The translations under genes were made by a program, and so were the position numbers. A DNA stretch of 24,362 nt from Tissierellia bacterium (GTDB lineage: Bacteria; Bacillota; Clostridia; Tissierellales; Tepidimicrobiaceae): assembly GCA_012518745.1 (NCBI GenBank), contig JAAYRM010000036.1, positions 1-24,362 of the forward strand, given 5' to 3'. The notes below the pieces were generated by a model. That model was not told the DNA's origin and did not search any database. It was given only the letters and a program-made list of their open reading frames with translations. Of the stretch, positions 15,800 through 23,816 are shown one piece after another (within the stretch, counting starts at the first letter, position 1; each line of letters opens with the position of its first letter).

Positions 15800-16705
15800 C
15801 TAATCCCCAACTATTCTTATCTCCGTCTCCAAAGTGACATCGAATTTATCCCTCACTACCTTCTGAACGGTTCCAATTAGATTCATCACGTCTTCAAAGG
15901 TCGCATTTCCCCTATTCACTATAAAACCGCAGTGCTTTTCAGAAACCTGTGCATCCCCGTGCCTTAGGCCCCTCAATCCGGCATCATCTATAAGCTTACC
16001 GGCATAATATCCGGTGGGTCTCTTAAAGGTACTTCCACCGCTGGCAAATTCCTGGGGTTGCTTTGTGGCCCTTCGCCGATTCAAATCCTCCATGGTGTCT
16101 TTTATGATGGAGTATTCATCCTCCCTGAGCTCCAACTCCACTCCCAGCACAATGAGCCCCTCATCTATGACCCTACTCCCCCTATATCGAAAACCCATGT
16201 CCTCCCCATCTATTTCCAATACATCATTATCCCCATCCAGAACCACCACCTTGGATACTATATCCTTCATCTCCCCGTCATATGCACCAGCATTCATAGT
16301 TATAGCACCACCTATCGTGCCGGGAATACCGCTGGCAAATTCCAGGCCTGTTAGGGATTCCTCGAGTGCAAACTTAGCAAGGGTGGACAATGATATCCCA
16401 CTTTCGCAGTATAGCCTATCACCCCTTCTTTCAACGCTATCAAACCCATTGCCGATCTTAATTACAACGCCACGGATGCCCGTATCCCTAACCAATAGAT
16501 TGCTTCCATTCCCCATTATAAAGTATTCGATTCCCCTATCCCTACAGAACCGAATAGATTCCAGAATCTCATCTATGCTCCTGGGTATTAACATTATATC
16601 CACCGGTCCCCCTATCTCAAAGGAGGTATGCCTTTTCATAGGTTCATCTTGCAATACCTCTAGTCCCATATCCCTAAATAGCCCATATAATTCCTTCTTG
16701 TTCAA
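15800..16705 (-). CDS. murB: UDP-N-acetylenolpyruvoylglucosamine reductase MurB
   Basis: A FAD-dependent enzyme that reduces UDP-GlcNAc-enolpyruvate to UDP-MurNAc in peptidoglycan precursor synthesis. The 301 residues show the FAD-binding HTSFEIGGPVD and GNGSNLLVRD, GIPGTIGGAITMNAGAYDGE (127-145), catalytic Arg175 (RYRGSR), the proton-donor Ser225 (SGGSTFKRP) and Glu295 (LETEIRIVG). The length fits the type II enzymes of Firmicutes. The start codon is TTG, set by AGGAG seven bases upstream. It begins 18 bases after the solute-binding protein gene, so they may share a transcript. Its neighbourhood with yvcK and rapZ groups wall-precursor functions with their carbon-dependent regulators. Confidence 0.97.
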   Translation of the reverse strand: MNKKELYGLFRDMGLEVLQDEPMKRHTSFEIGGPVDIMLIPRSIDEILESIRFCRDRGIEYFIMGNGSNLLVRDTGIRGVVIKIGNGFDSVERRGDRLYCESGISLSTLAKFALEESLTGLEFASGIPGTIGGAITMNAGAYDGEMKDIVSKVVVLDGDNDVLEIDGEDMGFRYRGSRVIDEGLIVLGVELELREDEYSIIKDTMEDLNRRRATKQPQEFASGGSTFKRPTGYYAGKLIDDAGLRGLRHGDAQVSEKHCGFIVNRGNATFEDVMNLIGTVQKVVRDKFDVTLETEIRIVGD

Positions 16706-16723
16706 AGTACCACTCCTACTATA

Positions 16724-17983
16724 TTATTTTTCAGTTATCTCATCTATTCTGTTTTTAGCCTCTTCAATAGCTTCATACGAGGGCTTTTCCGCAGATATAG
16801 CCTTACTAATCTCCTCATGTATAATCGCTTCTATCCCCATCCAATCATCTACAAACGGTATATATTGAACATGAGCGAGGCTTTCCTCTATCCTCTTCAT
16901 CTTCATATTATCATTATACATATCATCTATTCCCCGCTTTACCGTAAACAATCCAACATCCTCCAATTCCCTTTGACTGGAATCAGTTGTTAAATACTTG
17001 AGAAATTTAGCGCAGGCCTCCACTTTTTTGGAATCCGAATCGCTCATTACACCATATGAGATTATATCATTGCTCAATACCATAGGTAATCCCTTATCCC
17101 CGGTAGGGTAGCTAGCTATGTCGAAATTGAATCCACCCTCATCCCCATATGATTTATCCAGCGCCCTGATATCCCAGGAACCCCCAATATAGACTGCTAT
17201 ATTTTGATCCTCATGGAACATCTTCCAGGCTGCATCCCTATCCACCTTTCCAAAGGTAGAAGGTACAACCGCATATTCATTACGTAAATCTATGACTCTC
17301 TCCAGACCCTTGATAGCCTTTTCCCCGTAGAAATTATATCTCAAACGCCTAGGGTTGATCATCTCTGCACCATCTGAGAGTATTATACCCCATATATGAT
17401 AATTACCCAATCCCATAGGAGCCATAAGCCCATATTCATCCACCTCATCATCTGGGTCTACATATGTAAGCTCCCCCAATATATCTATAAATTCCTCATA
17501 GGTCCATTCGCCATTTAACGGAGCCATGATCCCCTTCTGATCGAATTTTTCCAAATTGATATATAGTACATAGGTGCTCATAGCTATGGGTATGGCCTTC
17601 AATTCCTTATCATAGGCCAACGGCTTCAATACCTGGTGTTTAAACCCCTCCCGCTCATCCCCATCTAGATGATCGTCTAGGGATTCTAGTAGACTGAAAT
17701 CCGAAAAGTTTAAAGTTATCGGGACTATATCTGGGGTTTCCTCCCCGGAGACCAGCTCCATATATATACCCGGATTGTTCCTTTCAAAGCCAGCAATCCT
17801 ATCCTGTAACCACTTTCTATAGCTATGCCTATATCCTTCCTCAATTGGCGTATCTAGGATGTTTATTACCCCCTTATAGGGTTTCACCTCCGGCTTATCG
17901 ATTTTTATAAAATTATCTATAAACAGATTATAGGACCATATTAAAATAAATATGATTAAAATAAAGGAAATTATCTTCCTCAA
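16724..17983 (-). CDS. Membrane-anchored extracellular solute-binding protein, family 1-like
   Basis: About 419 residues from the TTG at 17983, which has a perfect AGGAGG (17991-17996) seven bases upstream. A longer reading from GTG 18013 would contain that ribosome site and is rejected. Residues 4-22 form one hydrophobic helix with no Cys lipobox, so it may be an uncleaved anchor or signal. The mature part resembles sugar-type ABC binding proteins: TPDIVPITLNFSDF, AIPIAMSTYVLYINLEKFD, WTYEEFIDILGEL, AVYIGGSWDIRAL and a VEACAKFLKYLT segment. No permease or ATPase gene is adjacent, so it is an orphan. It may serve a transporter elsewhere or act as a sensor/envelope factor with murB, with which it is probably transcribed. 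Ligand unknown. Confidence 0.85.
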   Translation of the reverse strand: MRKIISFILIIFILIWSYNLFIDNFIKIDKPEVKPYKGVINILDTPIEEGYRHSYRKWLQDRIAGFERNNPGIYMELVSGEETPDIVPITLNFSDFSLLESLDDHLDGDEREGFKHQVLKPLAYDKELKAIPIAMSTYVLYINLEKFDQKGIMAPLNGEWTYEEFIDILGELTYVDPDDEVDEYGLMAPMGLGNYHIWGIILSDGAEMINPRRLRYNFYGEKAIKGLERVIDLRNEYAVVPSTFGKVDRDAAWKMFHEDQNIAVYIGGSWDIRALDKSYGDEGGFNFDIASYPTGDKGLPMVLSNDIISYGVMSDSDSKKVEACAKFLKYLTTDSSQRELEDVGLFTVKRGIDDMYNDNMKMKRIEESLAHVQYIPFVDDWMGIEAIIHEEISKAISAEKPSYEAIEEAKNRIDEITEK

Positions 17984-18009
17984 AGCTACACCTCCTATTA
18001 TATAATTAT

Positions 18010-18343
18010 TCACGATAAATATCCATTATGAAGATAACTATTTTGATGGGGTTCAACCAGCCCGGGAAGTAGAGCGAAGACTATCACGGGAATAGGGGTA
18101 AACCCCATACCTAATGCCACAGCCCATAGCCCCCATGCCGGATATCAACCTAAATGCCAATAGCATTGAAAAGGAATTAGATAGGGAAAAGGCTACCAAC
18201 CCCGGTATCATAATGGATAATGCCAATAAGGTCATATTCTTCTTATTAAATCGGTTGGCGAGGTAGGCTATTAAAAACGGTAGGAAGATCCCCGGAATAG
18301 CCGATGCACCCATCCCCATGTCCACCCATTCTATGTTTATTTT
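18010..18343 (-). pseudogene. Frameshifted fragment of an MFS transporter
   Basis: Two overlapping minus-strand frames together resemble an internal part of a major facilitator protein. The first (from about 18343) reads ASAIPGIFLPFLIAYLANRF, then NKKNMTLLALSIMIPGLV, and FRLISGMGAM. The second continues as VALGMGFTPIPVIVFALLPG and stops at 18010-18012. Removing one G in the G-rich stretch near 18115-18130 would join them. The first helix and the rest of a roughly 400-residue transporter are missing, and a stop codon lies just upstream. I read this as a decaying remnant whose neighbourhood was probably rearranged. The SBP gene downstream may use a promoter within it. Confidence 0.7.
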
Positions 18344-18428
18344 TTAATTATCTCCATAATATGTGATTAAAAACGGAAGGTATTGGGTAATAACTAAGTG
18401 TAAAGAAAAGAATATGAGGAGGCGTATT

Positions 18429-18863
18429 ATGAAACACTTTGATTTATTGCAAGAATACCTATCAAATCTTGCTGTGCTAAATGTTAAGTTTCACAATATC
18501 CATTGGAATGTTGTAGGTGAAAAGTTTTTGAAAATCCATGATTTCACCGAGGAAGCTTATGATCAGTTCTTTGAAGATTTTGATGAGGTAGCGGAATTGT
18601 TGAAGATGAAAAATGTAATGCCATTATCCACTATGGCAGAATACCTAGAAAAGGCTACAATAAAAGAAGTTGCACCTGCTGACTTTTCCATGAAGGAATC
18701 CCTAGAGATGATGAAGGAAGATATGGAAGCTATGAAGGAGTTAGCAACCAATATTAGAAACACTGCAGATGATGAGGGAGATTTCGAAACCGTAGCTATG
18801 TTTGAAGATTATGTTGCATACTATAGCAAGAACCTATGGTTCATCAATGCTATGCTTAGGTAA
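18429..18863 (+). CDS. dps: Dps family ferritin-like DNA-protection protein
   Basis: A 144-residue Dps-type four-helix protein, normally a 12-mer that oxidises and stores iron with peroxide and shields DNA. The ferroxidase residues keep the expected spacing: His25 (FHNIHWN), His37 (KIHDF), Asp52 and Glu56 (DEVAE), with the 12-residue and 27-residue intervals seen in Listeria Dps. The body includes YSKNLWFINAML at the C-terminus, a typical Dps ending. I chose ATG 18429 because GAGGAGG lies six bases upstream; a longer frame from 18363 has no support. It is a single-gene plus-strand unit with its own terminator, next to the oxygen-sensitive PFOR, consistent with oxidative stress defence in an anaerobe. 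Confidence 0.93.
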   Translation: MKHFDLLQEYLSNLAVLNVKFHNIHWNVVGEKFLKIHDFTEEAYDQFFEDFDEVAELLKMKNVMPLSTMAEYLEKATIKEVAPADFSMKESLEMMKEDMEAMKELATNIRNTADDEGDFETVAMFEDYVAYYSKNLWFINAMLR

Positions 18864-18899
18864 TAATACCCAAAACAATCTGTAATGAGTAGGAAATAG

Positions 18900-18950
18900 G
18901 ATTCCCCTTTCCGGTATGTTCAGGTATCGGCCTGGAAAGGGGAATCTTTT
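18900..18950 (+). terminator. Rho-independent terminator of dps
   Basis: A 13-bp perfect stem, GATTCCCCTTTCC (18900-18912) with GGAAAGGGGAATC (18934-18946), is followed by TTTT. The 21-nt apical part can form a small hairpin of its own (CAGG/CCTG). Confidence 0.88.
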
Positions 18951-18997
18951 ATGTCCATTAAGATCTCAATTACTATATAATAAAACCGTTAATGCTA

Positions 18998-19028
18998 TAA
19001 AAAAAGAGTAGGGGTAAGCCCCTACTCT
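18998..19028 (-). terminator. Rho-independent terminator of PFOR
   Basis: A perfect 10-bp stem, AGAGTAGGGG (19005-19014) with CCCCTACTCT (19019-19028), has loop TAAG. On the minus strand it is followed by a run of T (19004-18999). It starts seven bases after the PFOR stop codon. Confidence 0.9.
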
Positions 19029-19034
19029 AATATT

Positions 19035-22000
19035 TTACTCTTCCGCCATCTTCCTATACTTCTCATACCTACTATCCGCATCTTCCTTGGCAGCCGCAAA
19101 TAATTCGTCAGCTATATCTGGGAAGGAACGCTTCAATGAGGTATATCTGACCTCTGTATCTATGAAGTCTAGGAAATCCTCCTTTGGCTCCTTGGAATCC
19201 AATACGAATGGATTCTTTCCTTCATCCTTAAGCCTTGGATCGAATCTATATAGATGCCAGTAGCCACTATCAACAGCTTTCTTCATCTGCGCCATGCTCT
19301 GTCCCATACCGGTTGTTATACCGTGGTTTATACATGGTGCATATGCTATTATCAGGGATGGTCCATCGTAGGATTCAGCTTCCCTCAATGCCCTGAGCAA
19401 TTGATTCATATTTGCACCCATAGCTACCTGTGCCACATAGACATATCCGTAGGTTGTCGCAATCAAGCCCAGATCCTTCTTCTTGATTCGCTTTCCAGAT
19501 GCCGCAAATTTAGCAACTGCTGCAGTTGGGGTTGCCTTAGACGCCTGACCACCCGTATTTGAATATACTTCCGTATCGAATACGAATACATTCACATCTT
19601 CTCCAGATGCCAATACATGGTCTAAACCACCAAATCCTATATCGTATGCCCAACCATCTCCACCAAATATCCATACGGACTTTTTGATTAGATAATCTTG
19701 AAGCTTAGCAATCTCTGCTAGCAATGCACTACCTTTTTCATCGGAAACAGCCTTATCTAATTTTGGTAGTATCTTTCCTGTTGCTACCCTCGATGCCTGC
19801 GCATCATCTTTTGCTTCTAACCACTCATTGAATACCTCGTTTAATTCTGCATCCACATCTAGGTCAACAAATTCGCTCATCAGCTGTCCTATCTTCTCTC
19901 TGATCTTCTTGATAGCTAGAGCCATACCATATCCATATTCCGCGTTATCCTCGAATAATGAGTTAGCCCAAGCAGGCCCCTTGCCATCCTTGTTGGTGCA
20001 ATATGGCGTAGATGGTGCACTTGCTCCCCATATGGATGAACATCCGGTAGCATTTGCTATCAGCATTCTATCCCCAAATAGTTGTGTTACCAATTTGGCA
20101 TATGGAGTTTCTCCACAGCCCGCACAAGCACCTGAGAATTCTAACAATGGTTGCTTAAACTGACTACCCTTGATATTGGTATCGGGTACTAGATCCTCTT
20201 TTGGCTCTACCTTATCTATAGCATAATCCCAATTATCGGATTCTACCTCAATATGATCCCCAAGTGGTTTCATGACTAGAGATGCATTTTTAGATGGACA
20301 TATATCGGCGCAATTACCGCAACCGGTACAATCCAATGCACTTACCTGTATACGGAATTCTAATCCCTCTAGTCCCCTACCTATCGCCTTTTTGGTTGCA
20401 AAGGTCTCAGGAGCATTTTTCTTCTCCTCTTCATCTAGTAGGAATGGCCTTATAGCTGCATGAGGACATACATATGAACATTGATTACATTGGATACAGT
20501 TATCTATCTCCCATATGGGTATCTCTACTGCAATACCACGTTTCTCATATGCGGCCGTCCCATGTGGGAATGTTCCATCTTCCCTGCCAACAAATGCGCT
20601 AACTGGAAGCTTATCTCCCTTTTGCCTTGTCATCGGAATAACTATATCGGTAATAAATTCCGGTGCATTAGCTGCAGCTGCTACTTCCTCATCCGCCACC
20701 TCTTCCTTCCATTCGGCTGGAGCTTCTATTCTGGCCAATTGCTCCATTCCACTATCTACTGCCTTATGGTTCATGGCAACTACCTTATCGCCATATCGTC
20801 CATACTGCTTGACTATGGCATCCTTTAGATGCTTGACAGCCTCATCTATTGGAAGAACTTCCGCTAATTTAAAGAATGCGGATTGCATTACCATATTGGT
20901 TCTTCCACCAAGGCCGATTTCAGCTGCTATTTTAGTGGCATCTACCGTATAGAACTCTATATCATTTTCAGCTATATATCTCTTCAGTGAAGCCGGAAGG
21001 TTTTCCCCTAGCTCCTCTTCATCCCAGTTACAGTTCAGAAGGAATGTGCCACCCTTCTTCAATCCATCTAATAGATCGTATTGGTATACATAGGATTGCT
21101 TTGAGCAAGATATGAAATCAGCTTCCTCTATTAGATAGGTAGATTTAATAGGCTCATGTCCAAATCTCAAGTGGGATACCGTAATTCCACCAGATTTCTT
21201 ACTATCATAGGAGAAATAACCCTGTGCATACATATCGGTATCGTCACCGATTATCTTGATTGCACTCATATTTGCTCCAACGGTACCATCGGAACCAAAG
21301 CCCCAGAACTTACATCTGATAGTTCCTTCTGGTTCGGTCTTAATCTCATCTTTTATCTCTAGGGATGTATTGGTAACATCATCCACTATACCCACCGTAA
21401 ACCTATTCTTCGGATTCTCTTCTAGCAGGTTATCGAATACAGCCTTCATCTGAGATGGGGTCGTATTCTTAGAACCTAGTCCAAATCGTCCGCCCACTAT
21501 TATAGGTGCCTCTTCCCTTCCATAATATATACTCTTTACGTCAAGGTATAATGGCTCCCCAATTGCACCTTTTTCCTTCGTTCTATCCAGTACTGAGATC
21601 TTCTTCACCGTCTCTGGCATTACATCGAAGAAGTATTTATCCGAAAATGGTCTATATAGATGTACCTTAACAAGGCCCACCTTCTCGCCCTTTTCCATTA
21701 AATAATCTATGGTCTCCTCTATGGTTTCAGTTACTGAACCCATAGCCACTATTACCCTTTCCGCTTCTGGATGTCCATAATAGGTAAATGGTTTATATTC
21801 CCTACCCGTTATCTTGTTTATCTCCTGCATATAATCATTTACAATATCTACAATTTCATCATAATATGGATTTGCAGCTTCCAATGCCTGGAAGTAGATA
21901 TCCGGGTTCTGTGCTGTTCCTTTGGTATATGGTCGCTCTGGATTTAGCGATCTATTTCTGAAGTCTTCTAAAGCCTCATAATCAACTAATTTCGCTAGAT

Positions 22001-22568
22001 CCTCATATTCCATTACCTCGATCTTTTGAATCTCATGGCTGGTTCTAAATCCGTCGAAGAAGTGCACAAAGGGTACCTTCCCCTTAATGGCGGATAGATG
22101 TGCTACCCCCGCTAAATCCATAACCTCTTGCACGCTTCCGGAAGCCAGTAAAGCAAAACCGGTCTGTCTTGCCGCCATCACGTCCTGATGATCTCCAAAT
22201 ATGCTCAACGCATGTCCTGCAATAGCCCTTGCACTTACATGGAATACTGCTGGAAGCAATTCCCCTGCGATCTTATACATATTGGGAATCATCAATAGTA
22301 ATCCCTGAGAAGCTGTAAATGTAGTAGTCAATGCTCCAGCTGATAGTGAGCCATGTACAGCGCCTGCTGCTCCGGCCTCGGATTGCAATTCAGATACCAA
22401 TACATTCTGATCAAAAATATTCTTTCTACCATGAGCAGACCACTCATCTACCAATTCTGCCATATCCGATGATGGAGTAATTGGGTAGATAGCTGCTACA
22501 TCTGTAAAGGCATATGCCACGTGCGAGGCAGCTGTGTTTCCATCCATGGTTTTCATAACCCTTGCCAT
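19035..22568 (-). CDS. nifJ: Pyruvate:ferredoxin (flavodoxin) oxidoreductase, single-chain
   Basis: The enzyme converts pyruvate and CoA to acetyl-CoA, CO2 and reduced ferredoxin; it is the main pyruvate outlet in anaerobes. The 1177-residue chain contains all domains in order. Domain I has AYAFTDVAAIYPITPSSDMA. A CoA/transketolase-C-like region covers about 250-400 (RPFSDKYFFDVMPE), followed by the gamma domain (KFWGFGSDGTVGAN). The 8-Fe ferredoxin domain has CIQCNQCSYVCP near 690 and CTGCGNCADICPSK near 746. The TPP domain has GACAGCGE near 810, ATGCSSIWG, GDGWAYDIGFGGLDH near 966 and YSNTGGQASKATP. The proximal-cluster cysteines are thus present. AAAGGGGG seven bases before the ATG is the ribosome site. 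It is monocistronic, lying between its own terminator and a 265-bp upstream region. The protein is usually oxygen-sensitive. Confidence 0.98.
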   Translation of the reverse strand: MARVMKTMDGNTAASHVAYAFTDVAAIYPITPSSDMAELVDEWSAHGRKNIFDQNVLVSELQSEAGAAGAVHGSLSAGALTTTFTASQGLLLMIPNMYKIAGELLPAVFHVSARAIAGHALSIFGDHQDVMAARQTGFALLASGSVQEVMDLAGVAHLSAIKGKVPFVHFFDGFRTSHEIQKIEVMEYEDLAKLVDYEALEDFRNRSLNPERPYTKGTAQNPDIYFQALEAANPYYDEIVDIVNDYMQEINKITGREYKPFTYYGHPEAERVIVAMGSVTETIEETIDYLMEKGEKVGLVKVHLYRPFSDKYFFDVMPETVKKISVLDRTKEKGAIGEPLYLDVKSIYYGREEAPIIVGGRFGLGSKNTTPSQMKAVFDNLLEENPKNRFTVGIVDDVTNTSLEIKDEIKTEPEGTIRCKFWGFGSDGTVGANMSAIKIIGDDTDMYAQGYFSYDSKKSGGITVSHLRFGHEPIKSTYLIEEADFISCSKQSYVYQYDLLDGLKKGGTFLLNCNWDEEELGENLPASLKRYIAENDIEFYTVDATKIAAEIGLGGRTNMVMQSAFFKLAEVLPIDEAVKHLKDAIVKQYGRYGDKVVAMNHKAVDSGMEQLARIEAPAEWKEEVADEEVAAAANAPEFITDIVIPMTRQKGDKLPVSAFVGREDGTFPHGTAAYEKRGIAVEIPIWEIDNCIQCNQCSYVCPHAAIRPFLLDEEEKKNAPETFATKKAIGRGLEGLEFRIQVSALDCTGCGNCADICPSKNASLVMKPLGDHIEVESDNWDYAIDKVEPKEDLVPDTNIKGSQFKQPLLEFSGACAGCGETPYAKLVTQLFGDRMLIANATGCSSIWGASAPSTPYCTNKDGKGPAWANSLFEDNAEYGYGMALAIKKIREKIGQLMSEFVDLDVDAELNEVFNEWLEAKDDAQASRVATGKILPKLDKAVSDEKGSALLAEIAKLQDYLIKKSVWIFGGDGWAYDIGFGGLDHVLASGEDVNVFVFDTEVYSNTGGQASKATPTAAVAKFAASGKRIKKKDLGLIATTYGYVYVAQVAMGANMNQLLRALREAESYDGPSLIIAYAPCINHGITTGMGQSMAQMKKAVDSGYWHLYRFDPRLKDEGKNPFVLDSKEPKEDFLDFIDTEVRYTSLKRSFPDIADELFAAAKEDADSRYEKYRKMAEE

Positions 22569-22593
22569 TGGTATACCCCCTTTAATTATTTAT

Positions 22594-22611
22594 ATGTTTA
22601 ATTTTAAACAA
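22594..22611 (-). promoter_or_regulatory. Candidate Rex-type operator before PFOR
   Basis: The minus strand reads TTGTTTAAAATTAAACAT, which contains perfect 6-bp arms GTTTAA/TTAAAC. It resembles the redox repressor Rex consensus TTGTTAA-N4-TTAACAA with three mismatches in the 14 defined positions. It lies between the candidate promoter and the PFOR ribosome site, where a repressor could block transcription. Rex control of fermentation genes is known in Clostridia; whether this site is used is inference. Confidence 0.35.
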
Positions 22612-22753
22612 ACTATGTCAGATATATAAGGCAAATCCCCCTGCCACGGCCTTATGTATTTCCTATATACTAGCCCGTAAAATGAGTAATAATACTGGAA
22701 TTGTGCTGGTAATATTATGACAATTTGCGGAGACATTGCTCTTATTTTTGCAT

Positions 22754-22783
22754 AATATATCTACAAAGCCATCTTTAATTCAA
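22754..22783 (-). promoter_or_regulatory. Candidate promoter of PFOR
   Basis: On the minus strand TTGAAT (22783-22778) and TATATT (22759-22754) are separated by 18 bases. Use of this promoter would give a 5' leader of roughly 180 bases before PFOR. I see no convincing riboswitch fold in that leader. The remaining bases from 22569 to 22833 hold nothing else I can name, and hprK has no clear terminator there. Confidence 0.35.
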
Positions 22784-22833
22784 GTATAATAAACATCCAT
22801 TAGAATGTCAACTAAATTGGATAGCCAAAAAAA

Positions 22834-23811
22834 TCAATCCCCAATCGGCCTATCTGCACCCCTCCTCTGCTCTATCCTTTTTCGAACCATACCATCTAAT
22901 TCCTCAGCTGCATTATATCCAAGCCCCTTCTGTCTGGTATTCCTAGCGGCTACTTCTATGATCATTGCTAGATTTCGTCCCGGTAGAACTGGAATTACTA
23001 GCCTTGGAACCTGCACCCCTAGAATCTCCACGCATTCTTCATCCAACCCGAGTCTCTCATACTCCCTTTCCTCATCCCACCGCTCCAATTCGATTACTAG
23101 ATCTATGAATTCACTATCCTTTACAGCACCCACCCCATATAATCGCTCTACATTTAATATACCTATTCCCCTTACCTCCATAAAATGCCTAATTACGGCC
23201 GGTGCCTCGCCCTTCAATGCCCGATCTATCCTCTTAATTGCAACCGAATCATCAGCCACCAATCTATGACCCCTCTTGATCAGTTCCAATGCCGTCTCAC
23301 TTTTGCCAATCCCCGATTTCCCGATAATCAATATGCCCATTCCATAGACCTCTACCAATACCCCATGGATCGCAATTTCCGGGGCTAGAACATAATCTAG
23401 GTAGTTTATTAATATGTTTATATATTTTGTAGTAGCCAATTCAGTCCTTAATAGGGTTCTATTATATTCCTTAGCTAATTCCAATAACTCCGGGAATATG
23501 GGCAAGTTTCTGGATACAACTAACGCGGGGATATCATAGGAAAACATCTTTTTAAGCATATATCCACGCGCATCTTTTGAAAGATTATTGGTATAATGCC
23601 ATTCTATAGTACCTATTATTTGAATCCTCTCATAGGCGAAGTTTTTGAAATGGCCCGCCAGTTGCAAACCGGGCCTATTCAATTCGCTCGCCGATATCTT
23701 TACATCCTCCACACCTTCCGCTAGGTATATTACCTCCATGTCCAGATCCCTTATCAACCTGTCCAAGGTAACGCTATTCTTCTGTCCTTCCCCTATATTA
23801 ATACAATCCAT
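22834..23811 (-). CDS. hprK: HPr kinase/phosphorylase
   Basis: A bifunctional enzyme that phosphorylates HPr at Ser46 using ATP or PPi and removes the phosphate when Pi is high, controlling carbon catabolite repression. The chain is 325-328 residues, close to the usual 310. The N-terminal domain spans about 1-130. The catalytic domain has IHGVLVEVYG, the P-loop GKSGIGKSE (167-175 counting from the GTG), RLVADDSVAIKR and the family signature EVRGIGILNVERLYG (about 215-229). The start is ambiguous: GTG 23820 overlaps the uvrC stop (GTGA) with an AGGAG only three bases away, while ATG 23811 has AGGAG 12 bases upstream; I use the ATG. Coupling to uvrC is tight either way. Its substrate HPr is encoded at 11170-11442. 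Confidence 0.96.
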   Translation of the reverse strand: MDCINIGEGQKNSVTLDRLIRDLDMEVIYLAEGVEDVKISASELNRPGLQLAGHFKNFAYERIQIIGTIEWHYTNNLSKDARGYMLKKMFSYDIPALVVSRNLPIFPELLELAKEYNRTLLRTELATTKYINILINYLDYVLAPEIAIHGVLVEVYGMGILIIGKSGIGKSETALELIKRGHRLVADDSVAIKRIDRALKGEAPAVIRHFMEVRGIGILNVERLYGVGAVKDSEFIDLVIELERWDEEREYERLGLDEECVEILGVQVPRLVIPVLPGRNLAMIIEVAARNTRQKGLGYNAAEELDGMVRKRIEQRRGADRPIGD

Positions 23812-23816
23812 GGATA

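Noticed and set aside
16014..16868. Long plus-strand open frame (284 codons) opposite murB and the SBP gene
   Set aside because: It is serine/proline/leucine-rich low-information sequence with no recognisable motif, no ribosome site, and lies opposite a fully convincing murB; it is an antisense shadow.
17984..18013. Longer SBP start at GTG 18013
   Set aside because: The extension would encode the perfect AGGAGG ribosome site that lies seven bases before TTG 17983.
18330..18360. PerR-like operator before dps (ATTAT-N4-ATAAT in the AT-rich leader)
   Set aside because: It matches the PerR box poorly in arm length and spacing, and such short arms are expected by chance in AT-rich DNA.
22569..22753. 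Riboswitch or T-box in the PFOR leader
   Set aside because: I could not find a conserved core, a T-box sequence or a terminator/antiterminator pair there.
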